A stretch of DNA of 64,000 bases from Sthenelais limicola (Eukaryota > Annelida > Polychaeta > Phyllodocida > Sigalionidae). The notes under the pieces were generated by a model, which saw only the letters and a list, made by a program, of their open reading frames with translations, was not told where the DNA came from and did not search any database. Below are positions 18,378 to 31,631 of this stretch, piece after piece. The position numbers and the translations under genes are program-made. Numbering within the stretch: the stretch's first letter is position 1; every line of letters starts with the position of its first letter. The stretch is taken from assembly GCA_942159475.1 (NCBI GenBank), contig OW804102.1, positions 32,742,873 through 32,806,872 of the forward strand. Reading direction: 5' to 3'.

Positions 18378-20405
18378 AAATGTTAAAGAACACGGTGTGT
18401 TGCCACAGTGAACCTGCAAGCAAACATTGTTTGAGATGGAGAAGGTAGAGAGGCTAGACAGTAATAATTCTGTTAGGGGCCATGGGTAGGTGCATCTAAA
18501 ACAATGGTAAGCGCTGGGTATGAATGACGATAAGAAATCACAAAAGTAAAACTTGTAGTTGCAGCAATCGAACAAGAAGAATGAAGTCATCTCTCCATGA
18601 AGTTATCAAACAAGCAATGGAGTTATTTGGATGTCCCTATTATAGGTGCATTAGAATATTTACATGAAAGATAATTACTACCCGTGGTATGTTGAAAGAG
18701 AAAAATAGCAAGAAGGTGGAAGCCACAAAACCTGTCCATGTAGCATCAAGAATGAGTGAAACAAGTAGCATTTATCGATTTCCCACCAAAAGATGAAAAA
18801 TATTTTTATTGTTTGACCCTTCATCTTTCTCAGAGAATATTAGTACAATAGCTACACAAGCAATACTCATCGCACAGTTACACCTATACACAATGCATAC
18901 TTTTCAAGTATCTGTTTAATATATAATTTCCATATGCATGTATACCTACAGCCCCATATGAATTGAAGAACAATTACAATTGTCATTGATGTTCAACACT
19001 GAATATTCCAATAAGGAAATAATGATTTTTGATGATCTTTACAACATTGAAAGTACGGACAAATACATGATACATTCTGGTGTAATTTAACATATTTCGA
19101 TTCGATTTAGGTTAAAATAGAGACTTGTGTACATGTATACCATAGTGTGTCATGATTGGCATGGACGAAGTAGGTAAGAAAACATTCTGCCTATTGTCGG
19201 AAAGTAAATTATATGTTTAAATTGGATTCAGTGCATCCATAGTGGCAAGTGCAAGTCCCCTATTCCGCGATTAAGATAAGATTCATTGCAACCAAAGGTT
19301 TTACACAAGTATTTCCAGAGGTTACAACGATCTTCTAAAAACATTTCTATTCAATCATAGACTTTAAGCCTTCTGTACAATTATTCAGAAATTAGTTTAA
19401 CATACTATAGATGACCGAAGCAAACTTAATGCACTGACCGTAGACAATTATACAGATTCAGTGTTTCAAAGCTGATTTCCAAAGTAAATTGATAAGGCAC
19501 TGTTCATTTTTAGCAACTGTGGGAGGGGAGATTTTTTAAGGGGGACAACTTTTTTTGTGCAGACTCTGAAGGGGAGGGCATATTTTTTTCCACAGACTCA
19601 GAAGTGTGTGTGTGTGGGGGGGGGGGGGTCACCTTTTTTGCGCAATCGCTAAAGGTGTGTGTGTGTGGGGGGGGGGGGGGGCATTTTTTTGTACAGATTC
19701 AGAACTACAATGATGTAGGGAGGAGGGGGGGGGGGGGGGGGTCATGATCATTTTGCACAAACTTTCAAGGGGGATCATATGATTTTGCACAAGAATCTGT
19801 CGAAAATTCTCCCCTCCCCTCGCCCACTGGTTAATTATGAACAGTTTTTCTATATTGTAGCAAAACAGATCGTGATATCTCGTAGTTCTCTAAATAATTT
19901 AAATCGTAAAATAGATCCTATATATACTGCATTACGCTGTCCGATGGAGCTATTTGGCTTAAATCCTAAATGGAATCACCTATCAATAAAGGTCATGAAT
20001 CGTCGTCACCGTCGTCATGTTCCCGTCACGTTCATGTTCCCGTCACCTTTAATAAGGCCAACAAAAATAGGTGTGATTCTGATTAATATAGTTTAAAACT
20101 AAGTAGGGAATGGTAACATTTTTGAAATATGTTTTAGGGGAAACCACCGTCCAAAGAAATATCCATTTTAAACAATAGTTGTTTAAGCAAGACAACTGTA
20201 GCTTTTAATGGGTTTCAGGTGAGGAGGGCTTGGTTTCCAGCTTTAATTAGCTTTATGGGATAAAGAATCACATCAAATGGGAAACACCCCTATTTTCCTT
20301 TGCCCTAGGCTAAGCCTGCAGGCATCCGATGGATTATAAGGTAAATAATATCCAATAATATAAGAGTTATAAGTGAATAATGCCTACAAATTACTCATTA
20401 GATAT
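18378..20405. other. Intergenic between LTR element and GPCR 3' end
   Basis: No gene seen. Probably includes the GPCR 3' UTR on its right side. A G-rich microsatellite occupies 19540-19790; the frame at 19779-20096 has no recognised homology. Confidence 0.45.
19540..19790. repeat. Degenerate tandem repeat with poly-G/GT runs
   Basis: About four units of roughly 60-70 bp, each of the form TTTTTTGCACAGACTCAGAA followed by GTGTGTG and 11-18 G. The G-runs are potential quadruplex formers. Confidence 0.7.
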
Positions 20406-21105
20406 TCACATAATGGTTGCCCCTGTAGTTTCTCCATTTGTCAGTGCAATAGCTTGCTCGCAGTCCTGAAGCACTATCTGTTGGTCTATCCGAGGCCTAT
20501 CGCACACAAACACTGCCCGCATTGAGTGTCTGAAGTGCACATTGACAACACAATATAAGACGAAATGAAACGAGAAATTGGACGCTTGTAAGACGTTCAA
20601 AATGGCCAGCACGACGTTATAGGTCGACGTCATGCTCGGCATGTCTATGACGACCAGTCTGAGAAAGGTGGCGACTTCTGACGGTAAAACCAGAATCATG
20701 TACATAACGACAATGAGAATGAGGGTTAGACTAGTTCGGTGAGTGTCCGTATGCACCGAACTGGCAGCACTGTGGACTCCAGGCCCGCGAAATCCTAGAG
20801 AGTGTCTGAGAGCCTTGACAAGCTTGGCGTTGCAAAATGAGAGCATCAGGAAAGGAATGACACTGGCTAAGATGAAATAGATACACATGTACACTGTTCG
20901 CAGAGCGTTCACGCCATGTAGAGCGCCTTCGGAGCGGTAAAAGACGACAGAGTGATCATGGCAGGTCATGGACTCAATGTCCTCCGCCCAGAATCGAGGC
21001 AAGTTGCAGAGGACACAGAGAATAAAGATGGCGAGGATGGAGATCTTGGCTCTACAACCACTGATGAGGCAGCGTGCTCGCAGTGGGTGGCATATTGCCA
21101 CGTAC
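20406..21105 (-). CDS. GPCR coding exon 3 (TM4-TM7, C-terminus)
   Basis: Starts after CTATTTGCAG with the last base of the DRY Arg codon, then YVAICHPLRARC. It carries TM4 to TM7 and a cytoplasmic tail of about 40 residues. Intracellular loop 3 contains a Ser/His-rich stretch before HRTSLTLILIVVMY. Confidence 0.92.
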
Positions 21106-24100
21106 CTGCAAATAGAAAACAATTGATTTGATTTGTTTTATAATGGTGAAACCGCCAGTAAATGTACAATTCGTCTGCACCAATCCTCTCAAGTAACCCG
21201 AATTTTAGACACAAATGTGGTTCAAAATCCAGGTTAACATAACCAAACAGATTGTTTGAAACAAGGCAATATAACCAGATATACCTAATATTGACCATTT
21301 GTCAGCCTAATTTAGCAGAATTGATTAAATGTGTGGACCTGCCTATTGTATATTTTCTGAAGATCTGACTCATACACAAACATTTGTTTCATGGAGGCTG
21401 CAGGCTGCCGTGTATTGACCGAAAACACAAATTTGAAACAAGAATTCACATTAAAAGTTTGTGGTGCAAACAAAGAAGGAAGAACTATTTATGAATTTAA
21501 TAGTGAATCGAGATTACATCGACATTACAAAAAGGATTTGCATTATAATTGAGAAAGTACCACTGGCCAAGTTAGCACCAGGTTCCCGAACATATATTGT
21601 CATTTTTTTTATAATAATGCACTCCCAATTCAAATAAAAAGGACTCATTTTTTACGTAAGAATAATAGTGATCCAAGTAATTTTCTAAATTAGCCTTGGA
21701 GACATTACAATGAATTATAGCTTCACTGTAGCATGGCAATAAGTGGCACTTTGGCCATAGAGCCCCTCTCAGGTTATCACGGAACCTCGTTATATACTGT
21801 AATCAGTTATATATATGTGATGTGATTGTTATATAGTCATATAGCCTTCCCATATAGGTCCCATTGAGGTGTGGGGTTACCCACGCTGATTTATATGTAT
21901 GTATTCCACCAGAAGCGCCCATACCAAGCCTTATGTTACTATTAAACACTCATACAAATTCTACCACAGTGTGAGGGTCGTTCTTTCTTGCTCTCTCATA
22001 TTCATATACAATATCTGAGGTGTGTATATAGTGTGAATATATCCATGGATATATTCAATACACACTCTTCAGATTTGGTAGATGCATACAAATTGAATTA
22101 TCCTAACAAATGTATAATCGAATTGTTTTCCAACTGGGCTCCATGAGATTACCATTGTATTATGCAACGGAACTGGACTCAATACAAATTTTCTAAAAAA
22201 AAATAAAAATAAACCACGATTATGAAATGTACACTAACGCACCTGCTAGTTGCCATAGCGACCGTTAGCCAGGTGCTAAGCATGACAAATATGTTGATAA
22301 AGCCGTCACTGTAAATGTTGTAGAGGAACTCAAAGTTCTTTTCTCTGTAGTAGAAGGTTTTAGGGTTGACCCAAGCATGGGGTATGGCGCAGGCGCAGAA
22401 CATCATGTCTGACAGGGCCAGGGCAGCCAGTCCTAGGTACACAGTCCTTTCCATTGATGTTAAATCTGTCAAAATATAAAAATAGACATTGTAAGTTTAA
22501 ATATAACCTCCAAATACCTGTAAGTGGATGTGTTCTTGGAAGATAACTAGACCAGTTGGGGCCCTGTGCGAAAACCAATATCGCCGAGAATGATCACAAG
22601 CGTAGTGCTGCCACCTAAACCTCTGGTCCGAAGAACCATATATCATTTAACTCACCTTTTTCGCTCAAATTGATCATAGCCTGTCTAATTCTTTCCTAAA
22701 TCGAAAAGGAATGACATTGACAACTAAATGTGAGAGTTTAAAAGAAAACAAGCTTGCCCTAGATGTGGAGATATTAGCGAAGTTGAAGAATTGACCTGAA
22801 AATGAGACAAATGTAAAAAGGCATGCCTGTGGTGTGGCGTGCTTGTTAGCATAACGCACACCATAATTATTTCCTTTTTTTTGTCCAACAGACACCATAT
22901 TTATTAATATAAGTCCGCCTGTCCCGTCCAGAGATTTAAATAAAACATTTCTGTCATTTATTGTGTATATCAACAGGATTTCTGAAATATTGTGGAATGG
23001 CCTGCCTCCGCACGGTGCATCACTTGCCGAATGTATGAGTGGCAGTGTAATCTACGCCATGAGGTAAAGTCTATGAGAATTAACATGTGGTGATCCAGTC
23101 TGATCTCTAAAGTGCCCCTTGCAGAAAGAATTGAAACTGGCACTGCCTGTTCTGCATGTCACATCAGAAAATTTAATGGAAATTAGCTTTACAGAATGAC
23201 GAAACTTACAAGTGTTATAAACTTAACTCTCCACATTCTAGAATCAACTTGATTTGATAAAAGTTGTTGGTAGAAGCTGAGAAACGCGTGGGAATGACCT
23301 TCAAATCTTTCCATGAAATAAAACGGAAGTGAAACTAAGTGAACGACATTGTAACATCAGAAAGTACCCCACAGGCACAACTATTGACTTTGTAAGGAGC
23401 CTAAAAGTGTCTTCCTTTTGTATTATTGTTCCTTTTTTTGTACTGTGAAGTAAATATAGAACCACAACTCAGAGAAGATATCAGCAGTTTTCCCCACATT
23501 TTATATATATATAAGCACTTGACTTCTCCAAAACATTTGCTATCGTTCTGTGTCAAAGTCAAATATTTCTTGTGCGTATGTGGAAAACGGCATTGATATC
23601 TTATCTTTGTATGTCATAGGACCTAAGCTAAGGAGATGCTAATGACTAAATACGAACTATACTACAGAATAGAAGTAATGTACACAAAATCAAACCGACT
23701 AAACATCCTATAGGACTGAACATTAGTGATTGCTTCGAATACATATTCCTATGAACTGATCCCATTAAGCAGGTCTGTTTAGTAAATGGAGAACAGGCAG
23801 ATAATCCGAAGAAGATTAAGAAATTACTCAAATAGAAATCCAATGTACAGGATTTCCTGCAAGTGGCTGGCAATACGACGGGCAGCAATTAATGAAGGAG
23901 TCCATTAGATTTGTCTGAACAATGGGATGGAGGGAATTAACGGAAAATAAAGTTAATGGCTGACTAGTTTCGTAGTTTCGTAGACAAAACAAAATTGATG
24001 CTGACTCATGAATAGCTGTTAACTCCTTGCTCGCATCCCAAGGGAATGTTGTGTTGTGTTGAGGTTGCTTTACGCCCTTATCAACACATTTAATATGGTT

Positions 24101-27100
24101 ATATCAAGGGCGGGAGAGCTGAGAGGGAGGCAGTTTATGATCATACCCAGGAAATGGAGATAGAGAACAAGGGAGAGAGAGACAGAGAAAAGAGACAGAA
24201 AGGCACTTTATGGTCATACCCAATGTTGTGTGCGATGGACATTGGGAAAACGGAATAATAATTATGGTCCCTACTAAAATAATGAATTTCATATGGGGTC
24301 CCCCATAGAGAATATTGTAGTGTTAATAATTTGGACCCAGAACATGCAATTGAATGAACAATGATAGTGATATTATAAACATATTGCAACAATATTGTGA
24401 ACGTCCAGACGTCCTGAGAACAGCTTAGTAGCTAGGTTGAGTTAAACTGTTCAAGACTTTCTACCTGATGTTCCGTTCATTACAAACCCATCTAAAAGTC
24501 ATTTGACTAATTTGTTTGAGGATTTTGTCCGGTTGATTTTCCTACAGGGCTTCTGCATAGTCCACATTGTTATGTCTGAGACCCGCCAAAATCCTTTCCT
24601 GCGGTGGCTTCACTTTTTATCGCTCACTGGCGACCGTTTTATCTCGACGGATTTCAACTTAAAATTTTTGCAGAAACATATAAAAACAGCTGAACATTGA
24701 TCAATTCAGTCCAATCAGCCATGATGTATGACCCGCCCAAAACCATCCCTACGACGTCTTCCCTTGTTATCGCTCCCCGACAGCAATTTTCTCTGATTAA
24801 ACTTCAATTTCTTGTATAAACATGTAACAGCAGCAGGATATTGGGAGATCCAGTCCTATAAGTCATAAAAGGGGTGAATTTGGTCAGATTTGATTTGTTG
24901 TAATAGGTGAGAATGCATCTTTAATGGATATAGGTCTTTAGTCTCTCCCTCAGACTGCACAAGGCAGTGACTAAACGACCGCAGGCCCCACTCTGACTCT
25001 CAGGACTGCAGTTCAACTCTTCCTGTGATAAACCTTGCCTGTGCCTGACATCTGAAGAGAGAGGCGATAAGGACTTCCATCATTTGCTAAAAAAAATCTC
25101 AATAAAACCTACTCATTTATTGTTCCACAAACACTACCGACAAAACATCCTTCAACAAAGATTAAATATTTGGCAGCGGTCTTACAGCGATGAGTGCATT
25201 CCGCTAATTTACATCATGTTTTTACGCCAGCTTTGCCTGTTGGGTGCTCTTTCATCTTCCCTATACTTCCTTGATAAATGACTGGGATGAAAAGGAATGC
25301 AAAAACAGCTGACAAGCCTGAAGTGAAAGATTATTCGATGGTACTTATCAGATCAAATAATTTTGGTGGCCATATTCTAGGTGAGGAATGTTTCCATTGT
25401 TTGGAATGAGACATACGTGGCAAAATTCTCAATATTTTTATTTTTCAAATTGATTTATTTACAAGATCTCCTTGTTGGAATGTATCATTGCTGTGGTACC
25501 TAACGCAGTGTGTCATATATATAAGTTATACATACCGAATTTCAAGACAGCATATTAGATATATCGTGGCGTTTCTAAGGTCAGGGGTGAGTTTATGCAG
25601 CACTACATGTGATTATATAGTTACGAAGTGCAGCACATTTTAGCTTCTCCCTTGCTATAATCATGTCAGCTTCGAAATCAAAGTAAGGAAAACGTACAAG
25701 AGCAATGAAAAGTCGGTAACTCGTTGGTGCGATTAGGGTTTTCCCTTATCAAGGAAAGGTAATCAATTTAATGCAAAACCTAATTTACAGTTCCAAGTTC
25801 GTTCAGGTTTTTAGGTTGGACTTCTTCAAATTCTACTTGAGTAAATTTCCTTTCTTAGTAAGCAAGCTCCTTCCTAGCCCGTCCAACTTTTAATGGTGTA
25901 CTTAATGCAATTTTATTGCTTTTACATCATTTTGACGTTCATATGATCCATTCATACTGGTTCGTCAATAAAAAGCTGATTGATTAATTGTACTGGCCTG
26001 GGTTTATACATCCTCTCACCCACGTTTTAGCCAGAAAGCATCAATTTAATCAATTGTGAGATTGGATTAAAATCGTCCAAGAGAACTCAGTAGAAGTAGC
26101 ATGGTAATTCATGAGTCAAATTGTCTGATTCTGCCCAATGTTCCAGACGTTATCAGCACCGTACAATACCATTTGATGCTTACAGTGTAGCCCCATTACG
26201 GCACCCATAGGGAATCTTACACTATTGTAGCCAAATCCGATCCAATCTACATGGAATGAAAGGGGATTTACTTGTGGTAAAGTGATTATTCCCTGCTTTA
26301 TATACAGCAGATTGTAGCCTTGGCAGTGAGGACGATTTGCAGATCTATCTTGAATGGGGAGGATTAGTGCTGTATACTATATTGGTCTTCCTTGAGCATC
26401 TATTGTTCAGAAAAGCTGAGTCACAGCGATTTACAAACATACATCCATTCGTTTGTATTATTATCCAATGAACCCTAAAGGTTCCTTTAAAAACACATGA
26501 TCATAAAATGACAGTTACATTTATGACCCCAGGCTCCCTTTGTTGTTTTTTATATAGCATTATATATAAAGATACACATATATGAGGGTATCTAATATGT
26601 TGTATACTGTATAATTTTCTACCTAGTTTCACTTCTGACTTAGGTGAATGAGCTTACGAATTACGTGAATGAATTCCTTTCTATATTCCTATCCTATATT
26701 TTTGTAAGCATTAAATGGCTAGCTACCAACATACCTTCAGGTGAAGTTCCCGACATAAAACTTGGTTCATACAACTAGTATGTTTTTCCTTCAGTGCATG
26801 TAACATGCTGCCAGGTACCTTCCGTCTCATACATGAAGTAAAAGAAATCTGGATGCTTGGTAGCGAATAATTTCCTTGTATATATTATAAAATTTGCCAA
26901 TAGATATATCACATTTAGAGTATTCCTTTTATTCAGCGAGGGAGAAAACCTCCTGGTGAAAGAAAGAAGTGGAAATATTAGATTCATTGATGAACGTGCA
27001 GTTGTGATTGTTAGTGTAGCGACCTAATGAGGGGAAAACCCTTCTTATATGGAAAGCATGATATGGAACGAACTGTCTTATGGACGATGACATGAATATG

Positions 27101-30100
27101 TTCGATCAAAAGCTTAATGAGCTATACTGGGGAAGGTTGGCAAATGATATAATGCAACCAGAACATGAACATGAACAGGTTTTATTACCCCTGGTGCATT
27201 TAGCTGCCGATTTTATACATGCCGGTGAAAGAATAATAGGTATCGGATGATATGTGAAAGGGAGGTTCGGCAAGCAAACCTATCTCAATTATGTAACCAT
27301 ATCCTTATCTTTTTAGTGAATTATGTCGCACTTGTATGTATACAAACTAAATTGTGCGATGAAACATTGTGCTTGATATGTAAATACCTTACGTTCTTCC
27401 GACATGTTTTGCTGAACCTCTTTTCTACATTTAACATACGTTTGAGATATGGATACGTTTACGTTTAATATAGGTGAGACTTGCTGAACCTCCCTATTAT
27501 ATAAGAATGGATGATTTATCAAAGAATCTATGTTTCCTACTGTAGAAATATAGGAGCATATCTTATAATAGTGACACATGAGAACAACTGAGTTCATGTA
27601 GCTTTTCCCTATGTGAAATGAGTGTTATATGCATGGGTTCCTGACAAAACTGGAAATACTGCACAATCCGCTTGCAGTTCAGCATTGTTTCATGCAGTAG
27701 GACTCAAAGATGAATGTACTGCACAATCCGCTTACAGTTCAGCATTGTTTCATGCAGTAGGAATCAAAGATGAATGTACTGCACAATCCGCTTGCAGTTC
27801 AGCATTATTTCATGCAGTAGGAATCAAAGATGCATGTACTGCACAACTCACTTGCAGTTCAGCATTGTTTCATGCAGTAGGAATCAAAGATGAATGTACT
27901 GCACAATCCACTTGCAGTTCAGCATTGTTTCATGCAGTAGGAATCAAAGATGAATGTACTGCACAAACCGCTTGCAGTTCCGTATTAGATGCTCAAAACT
28001 AATTACACTACGATTGAGTTTAGGTGAAACTAATATATAACACTGATTGAATGACATTCATTAAATTTCAGTACTAACATCCTCATGCTCAAATGGCTTT
28101 CATTCGGATAGCAAAAGAACGGACGAAAGTTTAAAAAGCTTTAGTTTTTTATTAATGTTAACTGAGAACGCAGTTTTGATGCTAGTGATAGAAATACAAC
28201 CAGTTGTAAAATTTGTTGCAGCTGAATTCAGACAATTATTTTCCCGTATCCCTGCACATCTGCAGTCAACTAACAGCAACATGGCTCCGACTGCATGGCC
28301 TTGACAAGCAGGCTAAACCTTTAATCAGTTCTTTTCCTCCCGCTTCTTCTTATATTCAGAACATTTTAACAATCTGATAACCTAGATAAACTAAAATAAA
28401 GATAAATGAATAAATGAAACAAGTTAAATAAACTGAAATATATAATTGATAGTTAATATTCAAGTACTAGGGAATATCATATTGCCTATTTCTAGCAGGT
28501 AGTATTGAACGCCATAGGCTACAGCATTGGCTCTCATACCACAAACAGCTAGTAATAAAGCCTGTGTATTACCCGTTATCCAGGCCATTAATTTCCATAG
28601 AAATCTTCACTATTTTCTCACCATCGGGAAACGTATAATAAATACAAAATTGCCTGACGGTAGTCCATATAACACGCAGGTGTTGTGGTTGCAGTAAGTA
28701 AGCATAGTGAATAAATGAACAAAACCATATTGCCCAAGTGTAATATGGAACTTCACCTAATACATATTACCCTTTGTCTCTATGACTTCAATATTTCCTG
28801 TTCTATCCATGTTTATATAGCTGACCTTTCCATATTCCCAATAAGGCTAACCCCAAATACGTTCCAGGCCCAAACCCTTAGATGAGATAAGAATGGTAGG
28901 TCAGTGATTAGAAGCCTACTTCGCTCATCGGTTCCCTGGCCTAGGACCAGGCATTCTAATGGTATCATAATGATATTTTGTGGCCTTAATCAAATTATAA
29001 TGGCACTTTGCGGTTTAAGGCGAGAGGCTTTCCCCCCGTTTGAAGAGACTCTCTCATCTTTGGGCCTAGGCCAAATATATTAATCACGATTTCAACAATA
29101 AAACACCCAAGTTAACTTTCTAACAAGACCATGCAGTGCCAGCTTGACAATGTATAAAACAGCTCACTTGACATGTGCGATATTACCTGGGCGTCTAGCC
29201 CACCAGGCAATCAGGGAGGTCCCCCTAGACAGATTAATACAGGCATTAGACCTTTAGTCAACACACTAACCCCGCCCCCAACACAATGTGTTGCTTCATG
29301 AAGCATGCTTTTGCTAATCATAACACTGACTGGCGTAGAATACCCTCTCTGGCTGCAATATTCATGCATGCTGCACCCTATGAATGGACTATCAGTTTGG
29401 CCTTTAGATGCTGTGATTGATATTCAGTCAGGTGTGTGTTGTCTATGCCTATATTAAAGCTGCATTCTCAGATATAGTGACTAATAAAGTCTTACCAAAT
29501 TTACTATTACGAAAATATTTAATCAGGTTTTGCTCATACCATGACTAATAGGATTAGATATATCAATATATAAATTGACCCATTCTCACACAATGGGATC
29601 ACCCCCCGCCCCCCTCCAAGAGAATGAATTTTTCATATTAGTTCTAGAACAATTTCCTTTAGTACATCGCAATCTATGCATCATGAGACGTAATAGGTGA
29701 ATTTTGCCACGTGATATATTGACTATTCTTCATGTGAGAGCCTCTCACATTTGATACCCCATTTTGTTTGTCTTTACATCGCCACCATCCCCAATTCTGC
29801 TGTTTTGTCATATTCTAGTTAGTTATGGATCTGATTTAACCATATTCTGATATAATTTGATAGAAAACAGATCAGGCTCCATGAAAATAATAAAAACTGT
29901 GAGGAAAACCCTTATTTAATGATATCTCATGGTTAAAGAATGAAGGCTAATTTAATGAAAACTGCGTTTTTGTCTAACAATAAATTCCCTTACTTTTCAA
30001 ATACACTGGTGGGTAACTGAACACTCTTTAACTCTATTCTTTTCTATGTTCTTACAGAACAATACTGGGCTTAAACCTGGATGTATTGTAATAAGGGGTA

Positions 30101-31583
30101 GAACCATTACATTGAACCAGTAAGCCTGTGAATGTAGGCTACGGAAAGACAAAATTGCCTTGATATCAAGGAAATAATAAGATTAAATTTCTCATCTAGG
30201 AAATTTTGGACTATCTGAGTACTTTTCATTATTATCTTTCATTTTACCATCATTGAATATAATATAATACCACCTTTTACAACTATAGACTTCAGATTAC
30301 TGTAAATGTATCAATGTTCACGCAGTATTTATTTTCGCTATTTTCGCGCACCCACCTTTGTGCGCGAAAATAAATCCTGCATGAAAGGTATAATTATTGC
30401 ATAAACAATGTGTGAGACTTCCTTGCTGCGTGAATTTAAATCCCCGCGAAAAGGTGTCATTGTGCTTAGTGCGCAAAAATTTATCTGCGCGAAAATAAAT
30501 ACGTTTACAGTATTCACTTAACTCCCAAAATGATTATATTTCTTTTGCTATAATCAAGTAAGATCCAACAGGGCAATTGAAAGAAAAATTAATAAATCAT
30601 TTCTCCAATCCTGTCAGAATATTTCTAGCAATACAAAGCCTGCATAAAACTGCTGAATTTTCTTAACAGTGAGGGTCAAAGCATTTGGCGATATAAAGAC
30701 AATCTTTTTTCTTTCCATAGCCAGAGCATATATTGCTGTAGCTCCTCAGCGCAATTACACATTATAAAACAATTTTCAGGTTTGTTGAAGGATTGCAGGG
30801 GGGGGGATAATTCAGTACTCTTATAAAACCTGCTCTATTGTTTATTAAAAAATGCGGAGCTATTTACTGTAGCGATGTAAAGACAAATACTTTTTACCAC
30901 ACCAGGGTTTCAAAATGTTGCATCATCTCATATCAAAGGTATTATATTTTTCCATCATTTTCTTTTGCTCTCAACAAAGGATAGTTCAAGGTTTGTGCTC
31001 ATAGCATAATATAATAGCTAATCCTTTTTATTTTTTAATATAGTGACATAGCATATCTGGGCTACGGAAAGACACTGTTATTTTAACCATAACCAAAAGT
31101 TAAATATATTTTTATTTCAGTATTATCTCTTTTTCACCATGTGAAAACTGTTTTAAATAATTTTGAGCATTGAAATTAGTACTAGATGATTAGGAGTTTT
31201 GATAGGATTGGTGATTCTAGGTTATCTGTAAAAAAAATATGTGAAAAATTACGAAATGAGACTGTTTTTCATGAAAATATATTAAGATATGAACAGAAAG
31301 TATGCAAAACTATATATGGCTAGATAGAACCTGACCAGATCTATGCGATAAGAGTATTTTTGATAACATATAACAAAATAGTAACCACTATCTGCATTAA
31401 GTGTAAAAGAAGGGGGGGTGATCCCATTTTGTGAGAATGGGTCATTTATATTTTCGCTGCTGTTAAATGTTCATGCAAGAATTTGAAGTCGAATAGTTGG
31501 GTTGGAAAAGAACAGGGATAAACAGTAGAAATTTTAGTTAGGTTTATGTCCATACTAATACATGGCAACTATGGAAGGTGCTA

Positions 31584-31631
<48 letters not shown>

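Noticed and set aside
20966..21298. 110-codon minus frame next to the GPCR
   Set aside because: Reads GPCR exon 3 in another frame and runs into a MITE copy in the intron.
22179..22242. Extension of GPCR exon 2 past the SRY codon
   Set aside because: A GTGCGT donor after ATSR, and exact continuation into exon 3, make the extra residues intronic.
27650..27981. CRISPR-like array
   Set aside because: Units are directly tandem without unique spacers, and the genome is eukaryotic.
27622..28002. 126-codon frame as a gene
   Set aside because: Explained by a 60-bp minisatellite; no start context, promoter or splice signals.
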